DNA of 5,433 nucleotides from Deltaproteobacteria bacterium RIFOXYA12_FULL_61_11 (GTDB lineage: Bacteria; Bdellovibrionota_F; JAHFAK01; YA12-FULL-61-11). The stretch spans positions 1-5,433 of the forward strand of contig MGSU01000306.1 in NCBI GenBank assembly GCA_001799195.1, given 5' to 3'. The translations under genes and the position numbers were made by a program. Shown piece by piece: positions 1 through 5,197 of this stretch (positions within the stretch are counted from its first letter, which is position 1; every line of letters begins with the position of its first letter). Below the pieces are notes generated by a model. The model did no database searches. It was not told the origin of the DNA and saw only the letters and a program-made list of their open reading frames with translations.

Positions 1-1
1 G

Positions 2-244
2 GTCAAGGCCAAGCGCTTGGAAGGCAAGGCCCAAGACGAGGAGGTCCTGGCAGGACCACGGTATTTCTTCGGATCTGCAGAGTACTGTCTCTCGCGTACC
101 GAGCAGCTCTTGTCACAGGTCCGAGCCCATAACCGGGAGCTCTACACGGCCCGGAAGCTCACTGCTTCCGACGCCGCTGCTTCCTGTCCGGCGCGTGGAG
201 GTCAGACTCCCTGCCACCACACCGACGCGTCGCAAAAAGACTGA
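2..244 (+). CDS. 3' end of an unrecognised protein gene (start lies left of the window)
   Basis: An open frame enters from the left edge and ends at the TGA at 242-244, giving about 80 C-terminal residues. Codons over the first 50 or so residues end mostly in G or C and look genuinely coding. The residues there (around GPRYFFGSAEYCLSRTEQLL) suggest a folded, partly helical C-terminus. The last 25 or so residues are rich in Ala, Ser, Thr, Cys and His and look like an unstructured tail. I do not recognise the family. A transposase or other accessory-element C-terminus is possible because the next 600 bases are gene-poor, but no motif shows this. A TTG at 17 could in principle be a start, but the frame stays open upstream and no ribosome binding site precedes it, so a truncated longer gene is more likely. 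A rho-independent terminator directly at the stop codon supports a real transcript ending here. Confidence 0.55.
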   Translation, partial: VKAKRLEGKAQDEEVLAGPRYFFGSAEYCLSRTEQLLSQVRAHNRELYTARKLTASDAAASCPARGGQTPCHHTDASQKD

Positions 245-266
245 GCCCCAATCTCGGCAGTCTTTT
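235..266 (+). terminator. Rho-independent terminator overlapping the stop codon of the upstream gene
   Basis: AAAAGACTG at 235-243 is perfectly complementary to CAGTCTTTT at 258-266, with a 14-base loop. The right arm ends in TTTT, and the left arm begins in an A-run, so the structure could work in both directions. The stem contains the first two bases of the TGA stop at 242-244. The stem is short and only moderately G/C-rich, so the strength is uncertain. Confidence 0.6.
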
Positions 267-455
267 CAGCGCCGCGCGAGGACGGGAGAGATGCGCCCGC
301 AAGGCGAGGGTTGCTGAGTACGACCCTCTTTCCCACGTACCCTGACATTAGTTCCAATGGTGATGATGGTACAAGAGGAAGAGCGTTGGCAGAGTAAAGT
401 CCAACTCGTGCCATCTTTAATCTTCCATCCCCTCAATCCCCTCAACTGTCCCCCA

Positions 456-474
456 TTGTCTATGGTCTAGACAA
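456..474. repeat. Short perfect inverted repeat
   Basis: TTGTCTA at 456-462 and TAGACAA at 468-474 form a perfect 7-base stem around a 5-base loop. On the plus strand it is followed by A residues rather than T residues, so it is not a terminator in that direction. On the minus strand the T-run comes before the stem, so it is not a terminator there either. It could be a protein-binding palindrome or chance. Confidence 0.35.
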
Positions 475-681
475 AAATAATGGCTTCATAAGTAGTGAAC
501 AACATTCTGAGCCAAGAATAATTCGCATGTCGGACTTGATATCCACACGCTACTCTCACAACCAACTTCTCAATACCGGCGAGGATACCATCGGGTCTAT
601 TCATCGGCAAGCAAAGAAGTCACTCCCCGGAAGACGGCGCACCAAAACCTACTTCCAGCGTTATTGAAAAGCTAACCCGAA

Positions 682-739
682 GGATGGGTCAAACTTTTTT
701 CAACATGTCGGTAAGGTCAAGGCACAGTGTGACCCAACC
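682..739. repeat. Imperfect inverted repeat with long loop
   Basis: GGATGGGTCA at 682-691 pairs with TGACCCAACC at 730-739 at nine of ten positions. After one mismatch, ACT at 693-695 pairs with AGT at 726-728, giving about 13 stem positions with two mismatches and a 30-base loop. No T-run follows on the plus strand. It may be an RNA hairpin or the remnant of a small terminal-inverted-repeat element, but no target-site duplication is evident. Confidence 0.35.
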
Positions 740-763
740 CGTCGCCCCTTAATCATCGTTTGA

Positions 764-859
764 AAACTCGCGCAATTGGACTTCAATTCTCCGAATCGTA
801 TTTTCGAATGCTCGCGATCTGGTGTGAGTAGAAACCCACGCAATTGGACTTCATTCCTC
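764..859. repeat. Pair of 28-base direct repeats spaced 68 bases apart
   Basis: Units at 764-791 and 832-859 match at 24 of 28 positions without gaps, with an identical 15-base core, CGCAATTGGACTTCA, at 771-785 and 839-853. Both units begin with AAAC. The 40 bases between them are unrelated to the units. The unit-plus-gap dimensions resemble a CRISPR repeat and spacer, but only two imperfect copies exist. No copy is found one period to either side (696-723 or 900-927), and no cas gene is in the window. The second unit ends 17 bases from the stop codon of the minus-strand hydrolase gene. A true repeat is directly visible; its nature is not. Confidence 0.6.
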
Positions 860-876
860 TAAACGTAGCTGTTGCT

Positions 877-1848
877 TTACCAGCGCGCCGCCGGTGCGAA
901 CCCGATCTCGTCGAGGAACTCCTCGACTGCGCGGTTGAAGGCAACGGGTTGTTCTAGGTGCGGGACATGGCCAGCGCCGGGAAAGAGGACGAGGCGTCCG
1001 TGCCGGTAATGCCGGGTCATGGCTTCCCGACGGTCGATCTCGCGGCGGTATGCCGCACCGTCGAGCTGCAACATCGGCACCTCGATCGAGGCCAACTGTT
1101 CACCGATAGAAACATCCAAGCCGCCGAGGATCCCCGCGTTGGGTCGCCAGGAGGAACAGGCATAGCGCACCATTTCCCGTGCTTCCTCGACGCTGCACCC
1201 GAGCCCCTGGTGCAGCGCCACGACCTTTGGCTCCAGGTCGTCGAGGCATTGTCGGTTGAGATCGAGCGCCCCCGCGCGGTGACACCGCAGCAGTTCTTCG
1301 GCTTCCCGCTTGGCCGAGGTGCTTGGTTCGACCAGAACCGCGGTGCCCGAAGCGATGAAACCGCGCAGTCCTTCCGGCCGCAGTGAAAAATACACCGCTC
1401 CCAGTTCCTGTCCACGGCTATGCCCGAGCACCACATGTGCGCCAATACCAAGTTGGTGCAACAATCTCCTGAGGTTGTGTGCAGAGGCGGCATAACCGAT
1501 CCGGCAGCCGAGGCACCGCGTTTGACCGCAGTCTTCACGCTCGTAGAGCACTTGACGGTAACGACCGCGAAAGTGCGCCACCTGTGGCGCGAAGTAGTCG
1601 AAGGTGCCGGCATCACCGTGCACGTAGACCAGGGCATTGGGCAGATCCGGATCCAGGTCAAGCACCTGAAAGGTCAGAGTCTCGTCCAACCGCACCGCTG
1701 TGGGCGGTAGGCGTCGTTGCAACACAGTAGGACCTGGGGGATTGTGCACCACACTGGTTGTTGCCGCGGGCTCAACCCATGGCAAACATCCGAAAAGGAG
1801 CATGAGCACCCAAACCCTCGCGATGGTGCTGGAACATGCCATGCTCAT
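877..1848 (-). CDS. Exported alpha/beta hydrolase, proline-iminopeptidase-like, possible lipoprotein
   Basis: The 323-residue product has an alpha/beta hydrolase fold. An HG-x-x-G oxyanion motif starts at His77. A YEREDCGQT segment near 102 replaces the YDQRGCGRS typical of proline iminopeptidases. The nucleophile elbow is GHSRG with Ser144, and the catalytic His is His294 in GAGHVPH. The usual acid after strand 7 is displaced; Asp263 or Asp272 are candidates. The N-terminus has an Arg followed by a hydrophobic core and LLFGC, so Cys21 could be lipidated, although Phe at -2 is unusual; ordinary secretion is the alternative. The mature part has seven cysteines (107, 112, 115, 189, 201, 218, 231), fitting disulfides in the periplasm. 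The ATG at 1846-1848 is preferred over the GTG 21 bases upstream because GAGAGG sits six bases before it. The gene follows the TfoX-like gene by 30 bases, probably in one transcript. The substrate is unknown; peptidase, esterase or another hydrolase are all possible. Confidence 0.85.
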   Translation of the reverse strand: MSMACSSTIARVWVLMLLFGCLPWVEPAATTSVVHNPPGPTVLQRRLPPTAVRLDETLTFQVLDLDPDLPNALVYVHGDAGTFDYFAPQVAHFRGRYRQVLYEREDCGQTRCLGCRIGYAASAHNLRRLLHQLGIGAHVVLGHSRGQELGAVYFSLRPEGLRGFIASGTAVLVEPSTSAKREAEELLRCHRAGALDLNRQCLDDLEPKVVALHQGLGCSVEEAREMVRYACSSWRPNAGILGGLDVSIGEQLASIEVPMLQLDGAAYRREIDRREAMTRHYRHGRLVLFPGAGHVPHLEQPVAFNRAVEEFLDEIGFAPAARW

Positions 1849-1854
1849 ATGAGT

Positions 1855-1860
1855 CCTCTC
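1855..1860 (-). promoter_or_regulatory. Ribosome binding site fixing the hydrolase start
   Basis: On the minus strand GAGAGG lies six bases upstream of the ATG at 1846-1848. The upstream in-frame GTG at 1867-1869 would place this element inside the coding region and would leave a polar extension before the signal sequence. This favours the ATG. Confidence 0.65.
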
Positions 1861-1878
1861 AACCGACACTGCCGGAAG

Positions 1879-2226
1879 CTACTTCCTACTTCTGGTGCCC
1901 CTCGGCCGCTTGGGCTTCGGCGCGGGCAAGGCGTCGGCGGTGAGTCGGATGAGCTCGCAGAGGCGTTCGGCGTCATCGAGCTCCTCCGTGTCTATCACCA
2001 TCGAGGGTTTCGCCCCTGGATACGCCTCACCCTCCACATACCTCTCCCCGATCAACGCCTTGCCTTGGGGTGTGATCTTGACGAAGAGTTGATTGTCGCA
2101 CACCAGGGCAACGACCTTCTCGTCGCAATACAGCGCGTATTCACCGAACATCTTGTGTGCGCGGACGTTCGGCACGGTCGAGAGCTGGTCAAGCAGGTAG
2201 TCGATGGTGCTCTGGTTGGTCGTCAT
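1879..2226 (-). CDS. TfoX/Sxy N-terminal domain family protein
   Basis: This 115-residue protein matches the stand-alone TfoX N-terminal domain. After a helix near residues 7-17, VRAHKMFGEYALYCDEKVVALV (21-42) has the family's hallmark MFG followed by a strand with aromatic residues. DNQLFVKITPQGKAL (44-58) is the second conserved block. A helical segment with the DTEELDD motif (79-85) follows. The last 15 residues (PKPKRPRGTRSRK type) form a strongly basic tail that could contact nucleic acid. The length is normal for single-domain members. In gamma-proteobacteria Sxy/TfoX with both domains co-activates CRP-dependent competence genes. Single-domain versions are widespread and mostly uncharacterised, so a role in competence should not be assumed. 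The ATG at 2224-2226 has a GGGAAG purine stretch five bases upstream. The gene is divergent from the PilZ gene across 140 bases and leads the leftward pair with the hydrolase. Confidence 0.88.
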   Translation of the reverse strand: MTTNQSTIDYLLDQLSTVPNVRAHKMFGEYALYCDEKVVALVCDNQLFVKITPQGKALIGERYVEGEAYPGAKPSMVIDTEELDDAERLCELIRLTADALPAPKPKRPRGTRSRK

Positions 2227-2303
2227 CTGCTCTTCCCCGAGGTCTTCAACTCACCCTATCAGAACCACGTGCTGCAATCCATCCTGCAAGCACCACCCAA
2301 GGG

Positions 2304-2331
2304 TTGTCTCTCCACCACAAGAATGTATAAT
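2304..2331 (+). promoter_or_regulatory. Sigma70-type promoter for the PilZ-glycosyltransferase operon
   Basis: TTGTCT at 2304-2309 (four of six consensus bases) and a perfect TATAAT at 2326-2331 are separated by 16 bases. Transcription would start near 2338, giving a leader of about 29 bases to the ATG at 2367. It lies in the 140-base divergent intergenic region, where a promoter is needed. Confidence 0.6.
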
Positions 2332-2366
2332 GGCGCGTTCTCGCACGGACGTTACTCGTTAAGGAT

Positions 2367-3089
2367 ATGAAGGAACGCATCACCCTCGATCCCGAACTCC
2401 TGGCTTCCCTGCCGCTTCTGCTGGAGAAGAGCAAGCTCACCTCGCTCTGCGATCGGCACGGGATCGACCCCCTCCTCCTCCGGCAGAGCACTATCGTACT
2501 GCTCCACGAACTCGGGAAGCTCGGGTATCTCGCCCAGAGCGGGCCGGGAGGTACTGTTCGGGCAACCAGTACGGCTCGAGGGCAGACCCCTGCCAGACCA
2601 ACCGATGACGACCAGCTCCGCTATCTACGGGTGAGTCAGATCTTCGCCCGCTTCCGCGAACTCGATCACAAGCGCCTCTTCACCCCTCTCGACCGCAAGG
2701 AAGAAGCGAGCTGGCACACCTGCCACAACCTCTTGGTCTCAGATCTCTTCTCCGAGCCCTATTCCTCGCTCTTGGACAAACGCAGCAGCATCCGCGTACC
2801 GATCGACCTCGAGGTGCGCTATCGTCTCTTCCTGAGCGTGCGGCACACCCGCGCCGTCAACCTCGGAACCGGGGGGCTCTGTCTCCTCCTGGAACCCAAA
2901 GTCCGGCTCGGACAGAACCTGAAATTGCACGTGGTGTTGGGAGGCCAGCACCTCCGCATTCCCGCGACCATACTTTGGAAGGACCACCGGAGCGGCACCA
3001 TGGCCTTGCGTTTCCACAACGTCGACACCGACACCAAGGTGCGGTTGAGCGAAGAGGTCCACCGCATCATCGCCCACCACCTCGGGTGA
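2367..3089 (+). CDS. PilZ domain protein (candidate c-di-GMP receptor) with uncharacterised N-terminal half
   Basis: The 240-residue protein has a C-terminal PilZ domain at about 135-225. RSSIR at 139-143 fits the RxxxR c-di-GMP-binding motif. NLGTGG at 165-170 corresponds to [D/N]xSxxG with Ser replaced by Gly. Alternating beta strands follow up to ALRFHNV. Binding is therefore plausible but the degenerate second motif makes it uncertain. Residues 1-57 are predominantly helical and faintly resemble a small helix-turn-helix fold. Residues 58-83 are a Gly/Thr/Arg/Pro-rich linker, and 84-130 are again helical and charged. I do not recognise these parts. No membrane segment or signal is seen, so the protein is cytosolic. 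Its stop is three bases before the glycosyltransferase start, suggesting coupled expression and perhaps control of that enzyme. AAGGA lies only one base from the ATG, which is too close for an ideal binding site, so the start is somewhat uncertain. Confidence 0.85.
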   Translation: MKERITLDPELLASLPLLLEKSKLTSLCDRHGIDPLLLRQSTIVLLHELGKLGYLAQSGPGGTVRATSTARGQTPARPTDDDQLRYLRVSQIFARFRELDHKRLFTPLDRKEEASWHTCHNLLVSDLFSEPYSSLLDKRSSIRVPIDLEVRYRLFLSVRHTRAVNLGTGGLCLLLEPKVRLGQNLKLHVVLGGQHLRIPATILWKDHRSGTMALRFHNVDTDTKVRLSEEVHRIIAHHLG

Positions 3090-3092
3090 CCC

Positions 3093-4562
3093 ATGAACAA
3101 CCGTCTGAATAAAAAGAAGATCGCTGTCTTCATCGTGGCCTACAACGCGGTCACCACCCTGGCCTCGGTCCTGCGTCGCATCCCCTCCCGGATCTATGAC
3201 CTCGTGGAAGAGATCTACGTCATCGACGACTGCAGCGCCGACGATACCTACCTGGTCGGACAGGGCTACAAGACCGTCTCAGGCTTCTCCAAGCTGACCA
3301 TGTTCCGCAACGAACGCAACCTCGGCTATGGCGGGAACCAGAAACTGGGCTTCCAGTACGCCATCGACCGGGGTTACGATTACCTGGTGCTCCTGCACGG
3401 GGATGGCCAATACGCTCCCGAGGCGCTGCCCCATCTCCTTGCTCCGCTGGACAACGGCGAGTGTGATGCGATCTTCGGCTCGCGCATGCTCGAACCCGGG
3501 GCCGCGCGCGCCGGAGGCATGCCGCTCTATAAGTTCCTGGGCAACAAGATCCTCTCCACGATGCAGAACAAGGTCCTCGGCATGGACCTGAGTGAGTTCC
3601 ACTCCGGGTACCGGGTCTATAACGTGCATTCGCTGGCCAAGGTCCCCTTCCACCTCAACAGCGACGACTTCCACTTCGACACCCAGATCATTGTCCAGTT
3701 CAAGGAAGCGGGTTTTTCCATCCTCGAGCTGCCCATCCCCACCTACTACGGCGAGGAGATCTGCTATGTCAACGGGTTGAACTATGCCGCCAACGTCACG
3801 GCCGCGGTGCTGACCTATCGCTTGGCCAAGCTCGGGCTGGTCCACGCCCCCGAATACCGGCTCGACTGGCGCGCTCCGGAGTACCATGTCAAACGCTTGC
3901 CGCACAGCAGTCACGGCCTGATCCCTACCCTGGTCGGTCACGGCAAGAAGGTGTTGGAGTTGGGTTGCGGACCGGGACACATCACCGCCTCGCTCCTGCT
4001 GCAGGACAACAAGGTCACCGCGGTCGACCTCATGGCCGAGCCGCCCCTGCGCCACAAACGTTTGCGCTACCTCCGGGCCGATCTCGACCACCCCGAGGTG
4101 CTCGGACTTCGCGGCCGTTTCGATCGTATCGTCCTGGCCGACGTGCTCGAACACCTGCGCCGACCGACGGACCTGTTGCGTCTCCTCAGGACGCACCTCG
4201 AACCCACAGGAACGTTAATCGTCTCCAGCGGTAACGTGGCCCTGCTACCCTATCGCGTGGGTCTCCTGTTCGGCCGCTTCGACTACACCGAAAAAGGGGT
4301 CCTCGACGAGACCCACCTCCGGCTCTACACCGAGCGCTCGCTCCGCGAGCTCCTTCTCGGCGCGGGATACGAAATCCTGGGCCGGAGAGTAACAGCCCTA
4401 CCCTTCGACGAGCTGTTGGGCAAAGCCGTCCTGGCCAAGCTCGCCGACAGCCTGTATCATCGTTGCTTGGCCCAGCCGATGCCCGGGTTGTTCGCCTACC
4501 AATTCGTCCTCGAGGCAAAGGCCAAGCACACCATCCCCGCCCCGAGGGAGGAAGCGACGTGA
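3093..4562 (+). CDS. Bifunctional glycosyltransferase family 2 / class I SAM-dependent methyltransferase
   Basis: The 489-residue protein joins two enzymes. Residues 9-235 are a GT-A fold of the dolichol/polyprenyl-phosphate sugar transferase type: VAYN at 15-18, IDDCS at 44-48 for the nucleotide sugar, HGDGQY at 102-107 carrying the metal-binding acidic motif, GSR at 129-131 and HSGYRVY at 170-176. Residues 260-475 are a Rossmann methyltransferase of the Methyltransf_23 type: ELGCGPG at 289-295 binds SAM, Asp312 follows strand 2, and ADVLEHL at 349-355 is motif II-like. YTEKGVLDETHLRLYT at 398-413 is the family's C-terminal signature. In the usual SxPN motif Pro is replaced (SSGN, 378-381). 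There are no obvious transmembrane helices, so both reactions are cytosolic, probably on a lipid-linked or nucleotide sugar. The exact sugar and methylated group cannot be read from sequence. The start is the ATG at 3093, with GGTGA overlapping the preceding stop. It overlaps the next gene by four bases. Confidence 0.92.
   Translation: MNNRLNKKKIAVFIVAYNAVTTLASVLRRIPSRIYDLVEEIYVIDDCSADDTYLVGQGYKTVSGFSKLTMFRNERNLGYGGNQKLGFQYAIDRGYDYLVLLHGDGQYAPEALPHLLAPLDNGECDAIFGSRMLEPGAARAGGMPLYKFLGNKILSTMQNKVLGMDLSEFHSGYRVYNVHSLAKVPFHLNSDDFHFDTQIIVQFKEAGFSILELPIPTYYGEEICYVNGLNYAANVTAAVLTYRLAKLGLVHAPEYRLDWRAPEYHVKRLPHSSHGLIPTLVGHGKKVLELGCGPGHITASLLLQDNKVTAVDLMAEPPLRHKRLRYLRADLDHPEVLGLRGRFDRIVLADVLEHLRRPTDLLRLLRTHLEPTGTLIVSSGNVALLPYRVGLLFGRFDYTEKGVLDETHLRLYTERSLRELLLGAGYEILGRRVTALPFDELLGKAVLAKLADSLYHRCLAQPMPGLFAYQFVLEAKAKHTIPAPREEAT
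4546..4552 (+). promoter_or_regulatory. Ribosome binding site fixing the GTG start of the metallo-hydrolase
   Basis: GGGAGGA, close to the full anti-16S complement, sits six bases before the GTG at 4559-4561. It lies inside the end of the preceding gene, whose TGA at 4560-4562 overlaps the GTG. This arrangement supports translational coupling and rules against start codons further upstream in the same frame. Confidence 0.8.
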
Positions 4563-5185
4563 CCGAGTTGCACCGTTTCGAGAGCCCCGACGTCTTCCAG
4601 TCCAACACCTTCGTACTCCTCGCCGAGGGCACCATGGTGGTCCTCGATCCCGGCGGGGCCTGGCCTCTGGCCGCCGCGCTCATCGACGAACGCCGGCCGA
4701 AGGACCTCACCCTGCTCGCCACCCACGGCCACATCGATCACGTCTCTGGTATCCGCGAGTTGCAAGAGCGTTATCACGCTCCCGCCTATCTCCATCCGCA
4801 CGACCACCCCCTGGCCCGGAACGTCGCTGCCATGGCTTCGATGTTCGGCCTGACCGGGGTCCGACCACCGAGCACGCTCACCGAACTCGCCGAGGGTGAG
4901 CTGGTCCTCGGACCCCTCACCCTCGAGGTCCTGTACACCCCCGGACACAGCCGAGGCGGAGTCTGTCTGCGCTACCAGGACCTCCTCTTTACCGGCGACA
5001 CCCTCTTCCACCTTTCCATCGGCCGCACCGACTTGCCGGGCGGTGACCATGGCACCCTGCTGCGCTCGATCAAGACCCGGTTGCTGCCCTTGCAGGGCAT
5101 CTCGGCCGTCCTGCCCGGGCACGGCCCGGACACCACCCTGGCCTTCGAGCGGGAGCAGAACCCCTTCCTCAACGGCGAACTCTGA
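4559..5185 (+). CDS. Metallo-beta-lactamase-fold hydrolase, glyoxalase II/YcbL type
   Basis: The 208-residue protein carries a complete two-metal site of the metallo-beta-lactamase fold: THGHIDH gives His56, His58, Asp60 and His61; TPGHSRG gives His130; FTGDTLF gives Asp147; LPGHGP gives His188. The SIGRTDLPGGD segment at 153-163 is typical of YcbL/GloC-like type II glyoxalases. The length also fits that group, which lacks the long C-terminal substrate domain of classical GloB. The expected reaction is hydrolysis of a thioester such as S-lactoylglutathione or a related acyl-thiol, in the cytosol; other thioesters or phosphodiesters remain possible. No signal peptide is present. The GTG start is chosen because of the strong binding site six bases upstream and the four-base overlap with the glycosyltransferase gene. 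It probably shares that transcript, although such hydrolases often sit in operons as general-purpose enzymes. Confidence 0.9.
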   Translation: MTELHRFESPDVFQSNTFVLLAEGTMVVLDPGGAWPLAAALIDERRPKDLTLLATHGHIDHVSGIRELQERYHAPAYLHPHDHPLARNVAAMASMFGLTGVRPPSTLTELAEGELVLGPLTLEVLYTPGHSRGGVCLRYQDLLFTGDTLFHLSIGRTDLPGGDHGTLLRSIKTRLLPLQGISAVLPGHGPDTTLAFEREQNPFLNGEL

Positions 5186-5197
5186 GCGGGCGAGACG

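Larger units (their letters stand above)
267..876. other. Gene-poor, A/T-rich intergenic stretch
   Basis: I see no convincing gene, tRNA or rRNA on either strand. Short open frames such as 202-414 on the minus strand lack a ribosome binding site and any recognisable content. From about 420 onward the sequence is clearly A/T-richer than the flanking genes; for example 24 of 60 bases at 481-540 are G or C. The stretch contains a short palindrome (456-474), a longer imperfect inverted repeat (682-739) and a spaced direct-repeat pair (764-859). It lies between convergent genes, so promoters are not expected here. It may be decayed mobile-element or gene debris, or it may contain an unrecognised small RNA. 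Confidence 0.5.

Noticed and set aside
456-474. Terminator at the short palindrome
   Set aside because: A residues, not T residues, follow the stem on the plus strand, and on the minus strand the T-run precedes the stem.
524-537. A third copy of the direct-repeat core
   Set aside because: Only a gapped, partial resemblance (CGCA and GGACTT) is seen and it is not in register with the 68-base spacing.
539-547. ATATCCACA, one base away from the DnaA box TTATCCACA
   Set aside because: It is a single near-match with no cluster of boxes, dnaA/dnaN gene or AT-rich unwinding repeats, and is expected by chance.
764-859. Calling the direct repeat pair a CRISPR array
   Set aside because: Only two imperfect units are present, there is no third unit at the expected positions, and there is no cas gene or leader in the window. 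Kept as a repeat and as a finding instead.
1717-2370. Plus-strand open frame of 217 codons opposite the TfoX and hydrolase genes
   Set aside because: It runs antisense through a well-supported TfoX-domain gene and through the promoter of the PilZ gene, and its translation resembles no family.
3279-4196. Long open frame on the minus strand (305 codons) opposite the glycosyltransferase gene
   Set aside because: It is antisense to a gene with clear catalytic motifs. Its Val/Glu/Gln-rich translation has no domain-like pattern, and such frames arise easily opposite G/C-rich codons.
4463-4558. Longer N-terminus for the metallo-hydrolase
   Set aside because: It would extend far into the preceding gene in another frame. 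The GTG at 4559 has a near-ideal binding site and the residues from there onward match the family start.
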